From assembly GCA_025351165.1 (NCBI GenBank), contig JANXWK010000008.1, positions 1 to 64,000 on the forward strand: DNA of 64,000 nt, in the 5' to 3' direction. A program made the position numbers and the translations under genes. This DNA is from Hyphomicrobiales bacterium (GTDB taxonomy: Bacteria > Pseudomonadota > Alphaproteobacteria > Rhizobiales > Beijerinckiaceae). Below the pieces are notes generated by a model. The model saw only the letters and a list, made by a program, of their open reading frames with translations. It ran no database searches and was not told the origin of the DNA. Numbering within the stretch: position 1 is the first letter of the stretch; each line of letters begins with the position of its first letter. This document shows positions 1 to 9,721 of the stretch, piece by piece.

Positions 1-504
1 CACCCAAATGCACCTTAAGCTCGATGCTTATTTGACAATTAAAACATTGATTTTACAGAAAGCATTTTTCAGACGGTTTGAGCACGCTCGCATTTCCAAG
101 ACCAATTAAACTGACAAAAGGTGCAGGCCATATTTCCAGAAAAACAGACATCAACATAAACCAAAAAATGCGTTGGGATAATATACTTCTGGTATGGTTC
201 TATATAGTTTATTGCGGGTAGTTTTTTATAGAAAATCTCCAATGCCTTTGAATCAAGTCCAAGAATAAGCTTCTCCTGTTATCTTTTAAAGAGTTCAATT
301 TAGCTAATATTCTGGGATGATAAATATTTTAAACTGCCTTTTGATAGACATATTTTTTCATATTTAAAAATTTATCTGCATAAAATCAAATAAGTACCCA
401 TAGGTTATTGTTTGTAAAAGACTTTTGGTACATAGAACAAAGCATTAATTATGGCATTCTTATGAAGTTAAAGTAATTTATAAGTCAATTAGGCAGGCTC
501 ATCT
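1..504. other. AT-rich non-coding left flank
   Basis: No convincing gene is visible in this stretch. It is strongly AT-rich. The only open frame of note is a 34-codon minus-strand frame (157 down to 53) whose hydrophobic translation ends at a stop; it has no clear ribosome site and could be the decayed end of a membrane-protein gene. The promoter of the following glycosyltransferase operon must lie here, but I cannot pick its boxes with confidence. Confidence 0.5.
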
Positions 505-2001
505 ATGCAAAGTACACCAACAAAACCTGTACAGGCAGTTGATAATGCTAAAATGGATACAAAAGCTCGTTTCGTTTCCCATAGTCTCAAAAGAATGCCT
601 TTTTCTTATGCCAGGACTGGTGTTCTACTAGCGGTAATAGAATTTTTAATTATTGTAATTCTTAGCGCTTTGAGTCACGTATTTTATACTTGGCTTGCGT
701 TTGGGGATTTAGGAGAAATAGGGAAATTTCTCGGTGTGGGTCTTGTCTGTTCATCTCTTTATATTTTGTGCATGCAAGCTCAGTACATGTATAGGCCTTC
801 TATCGTTACGCAAACCTCTCGTATAATCCGCTTCACAATTTTAACATGGATTATTGTTTTTGGTTTCTTGCTCGCCACTGCCTTTCTTCTTAAAATGTCA
901 TGGAATTTTTCCAGGGGATCAACAATTTTTCTATTTGCAAGCGGACTGATTGTATTACCTGTCAATCGCTTTCTCATAAGTCGATATTTAAGAATTATGA
1001 TCTCAGAACGGCGACTGGCTGAAGGGCAGCGTGTAGTTCTGCTAGGAGATGTACAACAACTCTGTTCAAGGGACATTGCTGGTAATCTTGGGCGTTATGG
1101 TTACACAGTTGTTGAACAATTTGGTATCCAGACAGAAATTAATGGTGGGAAATTTAAAAATTTACGCCAGATTGCCCTCCCTATTGAATTGCTGAAGAAC
1201 TTTGTCTGTAAAAATAAAGTTGATGAAATTTTACTTGTTTTTGCTGGTGGTGATCACCGCCTTGTAGAGATGGTTTCTGACCGTCTGCGGGAACTGCCGC
1301 TTCCTACTCGACTTCTGCTTGACAAATATACAAGTGATTTATTAACTCGTCCTGTTACAGATATGGGGCCTTTGAAATCAATCAAATTACAAGGTGGGCC
1401 CTTAACCAAAGGTCAACAGCTTTTAAAACGAATATTTGATGCCAGTATTGCCGCTGTAGGTTTGAGTATTTTTGCACCTGTTTTAGTTTTAATAGCCGTT
1501 TTGATAAAACTTGATAGTCCTGGACCTATTATGTTCAGGCAAAGGCGAGCTGGATTTAGTGGGCGTACATTTAAAATCTACAAGTTTCGCTCCATGGTAA
1601 CGCTAGAGGATGATGCAATTATAAAGCAGGCTACACAAAATGACATACGTGTAACACGATTTGGACGATTTTTAAGAAGATCAAGTTTAGATGAGCTGCC
1701 TCAGCTTTTTAATGTCCTGCAGGGCAATATGTCTATCGTAGGGCCAAGGCCTCATGCACTTTCCCATGATAATCAGTATAATAACCTGATTGCAACTTAT
1801 GCTCTGCGCCATCACATGAAGCCAGGGATTACAGGCTGGGCACAGGTGAACGGCTACAGAGGTGAAACGTCAACTCTCAAAATGATGGAGGACAGGATTG
1901 AGCATGATCTATGGTATATTAAGCACTGGAGTTTATTTCTTGACATAAAAACTGTTTTTTTAACTATTGGACGTGTTCTAAAACCTAAAAATGTCTATTA
2001 A
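505..2001 (+). CDS. Undecaprenyl-phosphate sugar phosphotransferase (WcaJ/PssY-like initiating transferase)
   Basis: This 498-residue inner-membrane enzyme should start a polysaccharide repeat unit by moving a hexose-1-phosphate, probably glucose or galactose, from its UDP-sugar to undecaprenyl phosphate. The N-terminal part (about residues 35-165) holds four to five hydrophobic segments, followed by a soluble CoA-binding-like region. The catalytic bacterial sugar-transferase domain starts at K308 (KRIFDAS) and contains the hallmark stretches KFRSM, SSLDELPQL and VGPRPHA. The full length matches the WcaJ class rather than the short ExoY class. The ATG follows an AGGCAGG-like site. The next gene is a glycosyltransferase 30 bp downstream, so both are probably cotranscribed. 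The exact donor sugar cannot be read from sequence. Confidence 0.9.
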   Translation: MQSTPTKPVQAVDNAKMDTKARFVSHSLKRMPFSYARTGVLLAVIEFLIIVILSALSHVFYTWLAFGDLGEIGKFLGVGLVCSSLYILCMQAQYMYRPSIVTQTSRIIRFTILTWIIVFGFLLATAFLLKMSWNFSRGSTIFLFASGLIVLPVNRFLISRYLRIMISERRLAEGQRVVLLGDVQQLCSRDIAGNLGRYGYTVVEQFGIQTEINGGKFKNLRQIALPIELLKNFVCKNKVDEILLVFAGGDHRLVEMVSDRLRELPLPTRLLLDKYTSDLLTRPVTDMGPLKSIKLQGGPLTKGQQLLKRIFDASIAAVGLSIFAPVLVLIAVLIKLDSPGPIMFRQRRAGFSGRTFKIYKFRSMVTLEDDAIIKQATQNDIRVTRFGRFLRRSSLDELPQLFNVLQGNMSIVGPRPHALSHDNQYNNLIATYALRHHMKPGITGWAQVNGYRGETSTLKMMEDRIEHDLWYIKHWSLFLDIKTVFLTIGRVLKPKNVY

Positions 2002-2031
2002 AAATAATTTATAACCGCTTAGGGTTTTAGC

Positions 2032-3117
2032 TTGAAAATCGTTCTTATTGCTCTGCATTTTTCTGAATATGCTTCAAGACTTGCACTTGGTCTGTCAGCA
2101 TTTCATACTGTTCAGCTGCATTTATGTGCGCCAAATGCTTCAAATGAATTGTCGCAGTCACTTTTTGAACGCCTTAAGTCCAATGTTGATCTCCATCTTC
2201 ATCCCCAGCATGCCCGTAAATATATGCTGGTTCATGGTGCAAAGATCGCTCGAATCATACGGCGGTTTTCACCAGACATAATCCATGCACAAGAAGCAGC
2301 CGGCTGGACATTATGGTCGACACTTATGCAGCTTTATCCAAGATCGGCAAAATTTGTGCTCACAGTTCATGATCCAAGCCCTCACATGGGAAGTGACACA
2401 AAAATACGCCGCAGGAGCCAATGGGCAAATACGCATCTGCGTTTAAAAGCAGATGCTGTTTTGGTCCACGGACAGCATTCAGTTGACGATATGACGAACC
2501 TTTTGCCTGCAATTTTAAAGCGAGTTCATACAATTGGGCATGGCATATTGGGTGATTTGACCTACGAAACAGATAGTCATAAAAATGGTTATTTTCTATT
2601 TTTTGGTCGTATTCAGGCTTATAAAGGGTTGGGTATTCTGATTGAGGCCGCTCATATTTTAAATAAAAAACAGCTTGATTTTAAGGTAAAAATTGCTGGT
2701 AATGGGCCCGACCTGAAGCAGTATCATGACATTATTTTGCAATCTGACTATCTGGATGTTGAGGATAAATACATTCCAGAAGAAGAGCTCTCAGCCCTAT
2801 TTGGAAATGCAAAGGCGGTTATAATGCCATATCTGGAAGCGACCCAGAGTGGCGTTGCAGCTTTGGCTATATCTGCCAAAAAGCCATTGATCGCGTCTTC
2901 TGTGGGGGCAATTCCAGAAGTTATAAAACACGAGGAAAATGGCCTGCTTGTACCGCCAGATGATCCTATCGCCTTGGCTGATGCGATGGAGAGAATACTT
3001 TGTGATGCTGAACTTGGAGAGAAACTTTCACACGGGGCAGCACTAACGGCCGATACAATACTGAACTGGGATGTTATTGCCAAAGAAACAGCTCGAATTT
3101 ATAAAATGCTGCTTTAA
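2032..3117 (+). CDS. Glycosyltransferase family 4 (GT4)
   Basis: This 361-residue protein has the two-lobed GT-B layout of GT4 enzymes. The N-terminal lobe carries a KIVLIALHFSEYASR start, and the C-terminal donor-binding lobe carries FFGRIQAYKGLGILIEA (about residue 190) and an E-rich switch near EATQSGVAALAISAKKPLIAS followed by GAIPEVIKHEENGLLVPPDD. It probably adds a sugar to the lipid-linked repeat unit at the cytoplasmic face. The start is TTG with TAGGG upstream, 30 bp after the initiating transferase, so the two form an operon. It converges on otsA. Linkage and sugar are unknown. Confidence 0.85.
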   Translation: MKIVLIALHFSEYASRLALGLSAFHTVQLHLCAPNASNELSQSLFERLKSNVDLHLHPQHARKYMLVHGAKIARIIRRFSPDIIHAQEAAGWTLWSTLMQLYPRSAKFVLTVHDPSPHMGSDTKIRRRSQWANTHLRLKADAVLVHGQHSVDDMTNLLPAILKRVHTIGHGILGDLTYETDSHKNGYFLFFGRIQAYKGLGILIEAAHILNKKQLDFKVKIAGNGPDLKQYHDIILQSDYLDVEDKYIPEEELSALFGNAKAVIMPYLEATQSGVAALAISAKKPLIASSVGAIPEVIKHEENGLLVPPDDPIALADAMERILCDAELGEKLSHGAALTADTILNWDVIAKETARIYKMLL

Positions 3118-3216
3118 AATATTCTATCAAAAATATGGGCAGTTTTAAAATTTAAATGCGCAAAATAGAAAATAAAACCTGACCTTGTTTACCTGAGATA
3201 AAACGGGATTCAAAAG

Positions 3217-4614
3217 TCATCCAAATTTTCGTCTAACATTTTTTGCCTCGAACTTAAGTTCTTTCAAGAAGCCTTCCGTCCACCAACCTATATCTTCGTG
3301 CTGGAGATTTTCCATCATCGGGCGCCAGCGCGATATACGCTCTTCTCTACCCATATTAAGTGCTTCTTCAATTGCTTGCCCCATCACAACCTGATCATAG
3401 GGGTTTACAATAATTGCACCTGACATCTGTTCTACGGCACCTGCAAAGCGCGATAGAACAAGGACACCTGGGTCGTGTTTGTTTTGTGATGCAACATATT
3501 CCTTGGCCACCAGGTTCATTCCATCACGCATGGGTGTTACTAAACCAACTTTTGCTTTACGATAGAGGGCAGACAGTAATGCCCGCTTGTAAGGTTTGGT
3601 TACGTAGCGAATAGGCACCCAGTTCAATTCACCGCAACTACCATTAATGCGCCCTGCTGCTTCATTAACCTCCCGGTGGACTGCTTCGTACTTTGGCAGG
3701 TTCATGCGCGAGTTAGGACTGATTTGCAATAGTGTAACATTACCTTTACGTGCTGGATTTTTAGTCAGAAAGCTTTCAAACGCCTCCATTCTTCCAACAA
3801 CTCCTTTTGAGTAATCAAGGCGGTCAACGCCGATAATCATATCCTGACCATTCAGGCTATCCGTCATATTTCTTAGCTGGGCTGTGCTACTGGCTTCTAC
3901 TGCCATTTTTTTCATAAATTCGGGATCAAGACCAATTGGAAAAGACTGAATTCTCAAATTTTTTCCATTCGGCATAATTAAGCCAGAATAGGCTCGTTTG
4001 GCACCTATATCCCGTATGAGGCAGCCTGTTAGATTATCTGCATCGCTTTGTGTTTGTACTCCTACTAAATCATAACCAGAAAGTGCCCGCAGGAGTAGTC
4101 TACTGCCTGGAAGAGCACAAAAAACTTCAAAAGGCGGCCAAGGAATATGGTTGAAAAAGCCTATAGGGTTTGTCACACCCCGTTTTCGAAGCTCTTCACC
4201 AAGGGGGATAAGATGATAGTCATGGACCCAAATAATATCATCAGGTTTAATAAAAGCGGTCAAAGCATCAGCAAAGATTTCATTTACACGCATATATCCT
4301 GTTAAATCTATGCGTGAAAATTCAACCAGATCAAGACGGTAATGCATAATGGGCCATAGGCACCTGTTGGCAAACCCCTCATAATATTCTCGGTGATCCT
4401 GGGGTGACAAATCAACTGTTGAATATGTAATACCGCCCGTTGTTCGTGCTTTTGGTGTAAGAACAGGCTCTTCAACAACTTTACCACTCCAGCCAAACCA
4501 TACACCTCCATGAAGACGAAGAACTTTGGTAAGGGCTACGGCCAAACCACCAGAAGCTGTTTTCCCACCTGGTTCTGGACGATTAACTCTGTTTGATACA
4601 ATGATCAGACGCAT
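3217..4614 (-). CDS. otsA: Trehalose-6-phosphate synthase
   Basis: OtsA makes trehalose-6-phosphate from UDP-glucose and glucose-6-phosphate, the first step of the osmoprotectant pathway. The protein (465 residues, the usual size) shows the family's GGLAVAL loop at residues 22-28, HDYHLIPL near residue 130, FFNHIPWPP, VDRLDYSKG near residue 262 and RDGMNLVAKEYVA in the donor-binding lobe. I place the start at the ATG at 4614 because AAAAGG lies 7 bases before it and MRLIIVSNR is the canonical N terminus; an upstream in-frame TTG at 4632 would place the ribosome site inside the gene. It is downstream of otsB on the same strand, with a 140-bp gap, and sits inside the polysaccharide locus. Confidence 0.96.
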   Translation of the reverse strand: MRLIIVSNRVNRPEPGGKTASGGLAVALTKVLRLHGGVWFGWSGKVVEEPVLTPKARTTGGITYSTVDLSPQDHREYYEGFANRCLWPIMHYRLDLVEFSRIDLTGYMRVNEIFADALTAFIKPDDIIWVHDYHLIPLGEELRKRGVTNPIGFFNHIPWPPFEVFCALPGSRLLLRALSGYDLVGVQTQSDADNLTGCLIRDIGAKRAYSGLIMPNGKNLRIQSFPIGLDPEFMKKMAVEASSTAQLRNMTDSLNGQDMIIGVDRLDYSKGVVGRMEAFESFLTKNPARKGNVTLLQISPNSRMNLPKYEAVHREVNEAAGRINGSCGELNWVPIRYVTKPYKRALLSALYRKAKVGLVTPMRDGMNLVAKEYVASQNKHDPGVLVLSRFAGAVEQMSGAIIVNPYDQVVMGQAIEEALNMGREERISRWRPMMENLQHEDIGWWTEGFLKELKFEAKNVRRKFG

Positions 4615-4754
4615 TGAGAAGCCTTTTCGCAATCTTTTGGGAAACTTCTTTTTGAGAAAGTTAGAAAGTCGCGTTACGAAGGCAAAGATGCCGTATGTTA
4701 CAAATTTCCTTTAGTGAACTTTTATAATGCTGGTTGAAAGGGCGAAAACATGAC

Positions 4755-5519
4755 CTATTTGGATTGAATATAAGGCTGATCCAATATGTTGAGAATATCG
4801 GCTGGCTTTTTAACACGAGTCTTAGCAAGGCTCGGTCTGTCTATAGTTGACACCAGTATGCCAAAGCCACCCAAGGCAGATACAGCGCCAAAGGCTGATT
4901 CGTCAGTTAAGTCATCCCCAAACATAACAGGCTGACGATGTTGAAAGGGATAGTTTTTCATAAAATCTATAAGTGCAGCACCCTTATCTGGCCCAGGCAT
5001 ACGAATTTCCAGAACCATTTTACCCCGTTGCACAACAAGTTTTTCAGCCACATCAGACGTAAGCTTATTGACAAAATCCGTGCATAGATTTTCAAGATCT
5101 GGACGACACCGATAATGAAGGGCAATTGCTGCACCCTTGTTTTCTGCAATCAAACCAGTCTCCTGAGATGCAAAATTTGTAACCTCGTCTATGGCAGATA
5201 AAAGAAAAGAACTTGGAGAAGTCCGAAAAACCGTGTCTTCGTTTAGTCTTGTCTCAAGACCATGAAGTCCAATTACGGGTAGAAAAGGTAAATGTAAAAG
5301 TGCATCAATATTTTTCAAACTGCGTCCACTGCATAGTGAGACTGCTCCGTTGAAGAAAATATGCAATTTTGTTAAAATATCTCTTAGCCTATCTGTGATG
5401 ATTACTGCCTCTGGTTCTGGAGCAATGTCTATCAGTGTGCCATCCAGATCAACAAATAAGGCATTTTGAATAGCATTTAACTGCCAAGCGGAGGCACTTT
5501 TTTCGTAAAGTTGAGGCAT
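4755..5519 (-). CDS. otsB: Trehalose-6-phosphate phosphatase
   Basis: OtsB removes the phosphate from trehalose-6-phosphate to give trehalose. The 254-residue protein is a HAD-superfamily phosphatase. The nucleophile motif is VDLDGTLID with D24 and D26, the second motif is the SGRS stretch, and the metal-binding motif is FGDDLTDESAF near the C terminus. Length and motifs match OtsB. It precedes otsA on the minus strand in the order otsB-otsA and is 30 bp downstream of the Wzy-like gene, so it may be read from the same promoter as that polysaccharide gene. Confidence 0.95.
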   Translation of the reverse strand: MPQLYEKSASAWQLNAIQNALFVDLDGTLIDIAPEPEAVIITDRLRDILTKLHIFFNGAVSLCSGRSLKNIDALLHLPFLPVIGLHGLETRLNEDTVFRTSPSSFLLSAIDEVTNFASQETGLIAENKGAAIALHYRCRPDLENLCTDFVNKLTSDVAEKLVVQRGKMVLEIRMPGPDKGAALIDFMKNYPFQHRQPVMFGDDLTDESAFGAVSALGGFGILVSTIDRPSLAKTRVKKPADILNILDQPYIQSK

Positions 5520-5549
5520 AGTGAAATATCAGAGGTGAATACGCCAAAA

Positions 5550-7001
5550 TTAGGTTGCATCTAAGGATTTAAGCGGTTTTTCGACATATTTAAACTTAGG
5601 GCGTAATGCAACTTTTTCTCGCTGAAGCTTCAGTGGAACATGACTGGCTGCTGTTGCAAGTGCTGCAAAAATGTAAAATGGCAAACCTAAATCAATCAAG
5701 GCGCCAGAAATTATAGCTGAAATCAATATCCCTATGCAGCCTGTGCGACAGGCAGCTCTTACTTCAAATGCAAATACAGGAATTGGTTTTTTGTCCCTTT
5801 TTAATAGAACCAATCCTATAAATGTAAAATACAAAATAGTACCAACAAGACCCATATTACCAATAACGGCCAGCACAAAACTGGAGGAGCGTACACTCCC
5901 CACTCCAGCTCCAAAGCCATAAGTTGAAAAGAATGAATTTATTGCAGCCTGATTCCAGCTTGCCCTCTCAAGTCCAGAATCACTGGTTGATTTGTCAAAG
6001 AGCAGAGTATCCATAAAAGATTTTATAATTGCGGATGACGTTGGATTTACCATAACCGCAGTTGCAACAAATACGACAAACAACGGCGTAAACACCAAAA
6101 ACAATTTAGCTGTCAGGGGGACTGGACCTCTCACAGCTCTTACAAAAGAAGTTGCAAAAATAAATGCCATAAGTAACGGCAAGGCTGCGTAAGCTGTCGA
6201 TGATGTAGAGAAGATTATTAAAAGCGCGCTTATAATTGACAAAGACAGTGTTAGTATGGGTTTGACACCACCTAGCCAAAGCCGCAGGGTAAAACCCAAA
6301 ATGCCGATGGTTGCATAGGCAAAAGCAGAGGCCTCGGTAAAAGAACCAACGATACGTTTAAGCCCGTATATGACTGTCTCGTTATGCAGTTTATATGTCG
6401 AATTTCTGATAAATTCCAGAAGATACGTTGTGTTTGTCCAAAATGTTGCCAGATCCAATACAGCAAACACAATGTTCATAAAGCAATAAAGTAACATTGC
6501 ATTAAAGACAGTGCGAAAGCCTGCTTCTGTTCGGGCATAAGCATAGCACATTAAAAAACAAAGCACGTTTCCAAAAAAATACACTGACTGAGTGATATTG
6601 CCAGATGAGGGACCCAGTGGAACCTGAATAAAAGGGAACCCGAACTCAGTGGCGCCAATAGCATTTACATAAACCCTGCCAGCAAAAATCCTTGGATACA
6701 AATAGGCTGTTACCCCACCGTATACAGCTGTTGCAACAAACCAAAATCCTTCACGTGGAAAGGTCATACAATATACAATAGGCTTTAAATACTGTTTATT
6801 CATCAGTATACTTAAAGTTAGAAATCCCAAAAGGAGATGGGCTGGCTGTAATGTTGAGTTACCTACACTTGTTAAAATGGCTGCAGCGCATGAACCAAGC
6901 ACAGCACTGCTAATAAAAACATAAAAGCCTAGCTCTGGTCCACGTATAAGGAAACAAATGCCAAGAGCAAAAACAACCACTCCAATAAATTGAACATCCA
7001 T
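5550..7001 (-). CDS. Polytopic membrane protein, O-antigen polymerase/ligase-like (Wzy candidate)
   Basis: This 483-residue protein is hydrophobic nearly throughout, with about ten to twelve predicted membrane segments and one larger polar loop in the second half (around KSTSDSGLERASWNQAAINSFF). That layout is typical of Wzy polymerases and WaaL-type ligases, which have little sequence conservation. In this locus, with Wzx, a copolymerase and an OPX protein, a repeat-unit polymerase is the likeliest role. The start ATG has only a weak ribosome site. It is divergent from the Wzx-like gene across a 256-bp promoter region. The assignment rests on topology and context, not on catalytic motifs. 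Confidence 0.7.
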   Translation of the reverse strand: MDVQFIGVVVFALGICFLIRGPELGFYVFISSAVLGSCAAAILTSVGNSTLQPAHLLLGFLTLSILMNKQYLKPIVYCMTFPREGFWFVATAVYGGVTAYLYPRIFAGRVYVNAIGATEFGFPFIQVPLGPSSGNITQSVYFFGNVLCFLMCYAYARTEAGFRTVFNAMLLYCFMNIVFAVLDLATFWTNTTYLLEFIRNSTYKLHNETVIYGLKRIVGSFTEASAFAYATIGILGFTLRLWLGGVKPILTLSLSIISALLIIFSTSSTAYAALPLLMAFIFATSFVRAVRGPVPLTAKLFLVFTPLFVVFVATAVMVNPTSSAIIKSFMDTLLFDKSTSDSGLERASWNQAAINSFFSTYGFGAGVGSVRSSSFVLAVIGNMGLVGTILYFTFIGLVLLKRDKKPIPVFAFEVRAACRTGCIGILISAIISGALIDLGLPFYIFAALATAASHVPLKLQREKVALRPKFKYVEKPLKSLDAT

Positions 7002-7081
7002 ATCTGCAGTACCAGTTTTTAAAATATGATATTATTTCTGTAACATCTATATTTGTTTATAAAATGGGAATTTGCAATTAC

Positions 7082-7100
7082 TATTGTGCAGTGCAAAAAA
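7082..7100. promoter_or_regulatory. Candidate operator, 19-bp element copy A
   Basis: The sequence TATTGTGCAGTGCAAAAAA lies in the divergent promoter region between the Wzy-like and Wzx-like genes, about 80 bp before the former and 158 bp before the latter. The core TGCAGTGCA is a dyad. The same 19 bases, with one central change, recur at 18173-18191 between two other divergently read polysaccharide genes. I infer a regulator-binding site; the protein is unknown. Confidence 0.5.
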
Positions 7101-7257
7101 CGACTTGCACATACCATATAATTTTGATCAAATTTAGAACTAAGCTGTTTATTTTGTAAAACAACACCAAGAGGAACATATTCTAACCAAAGCATTTTTA
7201 TACTTTATGAGAAAATTCTACACCTTACCATTTTAACTACACCACCAGAGGACCTGA

Positions 7258-8790
7258 ATGGCATCCAAGTTTATCCGAAATTCTTTGTTTGGAATTGTAG
7301 CTGGTTTTAGTACAACTTTTGGCAATTTTATCAGCGGTTTACTTGTCGCACGCCTGTTGGGCGTCGAGCTTACAGGCACCGTAACATTTGTTATTTGGCT
7401 AACAAATATGCTGGTGACCATTTTTGTAGCGGGCATACCCCCAACCCTTAGCCGTTATCTTCCTGAACTCTCTTCTTCAGATCAAGACAAAACTGTTTTG
7501 AGTGGCGTGCTCTCGTATATGTTTCGTCCTTTTATAAGTTTTGCACTTATACCTGTGGTTGGGCTTTTAATTTACGCTGGCTGGTTAACCTACACTGAAA
7601 TCCAGAACAATACTCTAAGCCTTGACAGTAATTCCCTTCGAAACCCTACCATCTATGTTATTGTTGCAGTCTGTTGTGGCCTTCAAGCTGTAGCTGATTA
7701 TGTAAAAGCCTATTATCGTGGTTTACAGCAGTTTGATCAGCTAGCGCGTACTATTATAGTCTCTGTGCTATTTCAAATGACAGTTATTGCCGTTGGCGGA
7801 ACATATTATGGTGTTGAAGGCGTTTTGATTGGCTACCTTATAGGTAATGGCCTGCCTTCCATTTATATAGCGCAGGTGATAAAAGGTAATAAAAATGTTG
7901 AGCCTGAACTTAAAAGCCGTATTTTCCGATATGCACGCTTTAGATGGGCTGCAGAAGTCATGTCAGCTTTTGTATGGTCTCGAATTGAAGTTTTTTTTCT
8001 GATAATGTGGTGGGGGAGCGGTCCAGTAGGCTTACTTACTGTTGGTATGACCTTGGCAAACCTTGCTGTGCAAGGCCCATTAATGCTGACTTGGGGACTA
8101 CTCCCAAGATTTACTGAACAATATGGAAATAACGAAATTTCCAATATGAATAATGCCTATCAAACAGCAACGCGTCTTATGGCTCTCCTGGTTTTTCCGG
8201 CCTGCTTTGGTTTAGCTGCAATCATTCCTGAAATTCTGCCATTAATGTTTGGACAGGCGTTTGCTCCTGCAACAAATGCCGCAGAGCTTTTAATATTTAC
8301 GGCTGCCATTCCAGCTGCTGCTACAGTTGGATCCAATATACTTTGGGCCACTGACAGGAGTGACCTTGATTTTTATTCAGCTGTGGCTGGGGCAGCCATT
8401 GCCATTATATGCGGTATTACAATTATACCAGCTTTTGGGCTTATGGGAGCTGCAACTGCCCGCGTGATTACACAGCTTGCCGTTGTTGGTTTGGTAAGCT
8501 GGTTTATGGCTAAAAAGTTGAAGATGAGCATGCCTTTTAGAGATCTTGGCAAACTCGCCTGCGCTGCCATATTATGCGCGGCGGCTGCTAGAGCCTCACT
8601 ATTGATTGTAACTGGACTTACTGGTGTCGCTTTAGCAATATTTGTGGGCGGTATAACATATGCAATAAGTTTACGCATATTCAAAGCTATTCCTATTGGG
8701 GATGCTGAGAAAATACATTCCATATCAAATTCGTTTCCGCCTTTAATACAGCGTCCTGTTTCTTTCACCTTAAAGTTGGTCACTGGCTAA
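7258..8790 (+). CDS. Oligosaccharide flippase (Wzx-like)
   Basis: This 510-residue protein has about fourteen hydrophobic segments evenly spread over its length and the N-terminal pattern FGNFISGLLVARLLGVELTG typical of polysaccharide-biosynthesis (MVF/MOP) exporters. It most likely flips the undecaprenyl-linked repeat unit to the periplasmic side of the inner membrane. The ATG is preceded by AGAGGA. It is divergent from the Wzy-like gene and 76 bp upstream of the GH16 gene, with which it may share a transcript. Confidence 0.88.
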   Translation: MASKFIRNSLFGIVAGFSTTFGNFISGLLVARLLGVELTGTVTFVIWLTNMLVTIFVAGIPPTLSRYLPELSSSDQDKTVLSGVLSYMFRPFISFALIPVVGLLIYAGWLTYTEIQNNTLSLDSNSLRNPTIYVIVAVCCGLQAVADYVKAYYRGLQQFDQLARTIIVSVLFQMTVIAVGGTYYGVEGVLIGYLIGNGLPSIYIAQVIKGNKNVEPELKSRIFRYARFRWAAEVMSAFVWSRIEVFFLIMWWGSGPVGLLTVGMTLANLAVQGPLMLTWGLLPRFTEQYGNNEISNMNNAYQTATRLMALLVFPACFGLAAIIPEILPLMFGQAFAPATNAAELLIFTAAIPAAATVGSNILWATDRSDLDFYSAVAGAAIAIICGITIIPAFGLMGAATARVITQLAVVGLVSWFMAKKLKMSMPFRDLGKLACAAILCAAAARASLLIVTGLTGVALAIFVGGITYAISLRIFKAIPIGDAEKIHSISNSFPPLIQRPVSFTLKLVTG

Positions 8791-8866
8791 ATAAAGTAAA
8801 TGCTTTTTTAGACTTTGATTTTCCTTAAATTATATTAGTTTCATATGTAGAGAAGAGGTATTTATT

Positions 8867-9721
8867 ATGTCATTCATTAAAAAATTTGTATTCTCGCCAA
8901 TTAAATTTTTCAACAGTACTATATTATTAATAGGATCTACAATTTTAGCTGCTGTGACTACGTTTTATGCGCCTTCTGTGTCAAGTAAAGAATCTGTTAT
9001 AAATCTTGATGAATACAGATTAGTTTTCAACGAAAAATTTGAAAGGCTTGATGTATCTGCTCGTGGCCCAGGTACACGATGGATCGCTCATACACCCTGG
9101 AATGGTGATTTTGGAGATGCCCGATTTGCTGATCCAGAGCCAGGTTTTCCGTTTACAACAACTGATGGAATACTGAGGATAGAGGCAAGAAAAGATATTT
9201 CAGGAAATTGGCGCTCTGGTCTGCTTGCCAGCATGGATGCAAATGGTCATGGTTTTGGCCTGCAATACGGATATTTTGAAATGAGAGCTAAAATACCAGC
9301 AGGGCCTGGTCTTTGGCCAGCGTTTTGGCTTGATAGCCTTATTCCTAAAAATTCAAATGATCCCAGTATAGAAATAGATGTTATGGAACATTATGGAAAG
9401 TTTCCAAACGCCTATGAATCACTTCTTATTGTTTGGCCAAAAGACCGTAGTATTAAAAATCATACTGAACGATATGTACATGAAAAGAAGCTTCAGCCTT
9501 TTCATGAAAGTTTTCACACATACGGAGCCTCAGTTGATCCAGAATGGATAATTTATTATTTTGATCGTAAAGAAACCTGGCGTGTAAAAACGCCGCCACA
9601 GCATAAACACAAACTGATGATTCTGGTCAATCTTGCGTTAGGTTCTGGGTGGCCTATAGACCAGACACCCAACCCTTCCTATATGTATGTAGATTACATA
9701 AAGGCTTACGTTAAAAACTAA
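8867..9721 (+). CDS. Secreted/membrane-anchored GH16 family endo-glucanase or lyase-like hydrolase
   Basis: The 284-residue protein starts with a hydrophobic segment (about residues 10-35) that is a signal peptide or anchor, followed by a GH16 jelly-roll. The catalytic signature EIDVME is complete: E169 should be the nucleophile, D171 the helper and E174 the acid/base. Nearby are FGLQYGYFEMRAKIP and GLWPAFWLD, typical of laminarinase and ExoK-like enzymes. In rhizobia, ExoK trims nascent succinoglycan, so a role in trimming the polymer is likely. An AGAAGAGG ribosome site precedes the ATG. The stop overlaps the stop of the convergent copolymerase gene by four bases. Confidence 0.9.
   Translation: MSFIKKFVFSPIKFFNSTILLIGSTILAAVTTFYAPSVSSKESVINLDEYRLVFNEKFERLDVSARGPGTRWIAHTPWNGDFGDARFADPEPGFPFTTTDGILRIEARKDISGNWRSGLLASMDANGHGFGLQYGYFEMRAKIPAGPGLWPAFWLDSLIPKNSNDPSIEIDVMEHYGKFPNAYESLLIVWPKDRSIKNHTERYVHEKKLQPFHESFHTYGASVDPEWIIYYFDRKETWRVKTPPQHKHKLMILVNLALGSGWPIDQTPNPSYMYVDYIKAYVKN

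Noticed and set aside
53-157. 34-codon minus-strand frame with hydrophobic translation at the left edge
   Set aside because: No ribosome site, a stop close upstream and no recognisable family; at best a decayed gene end.
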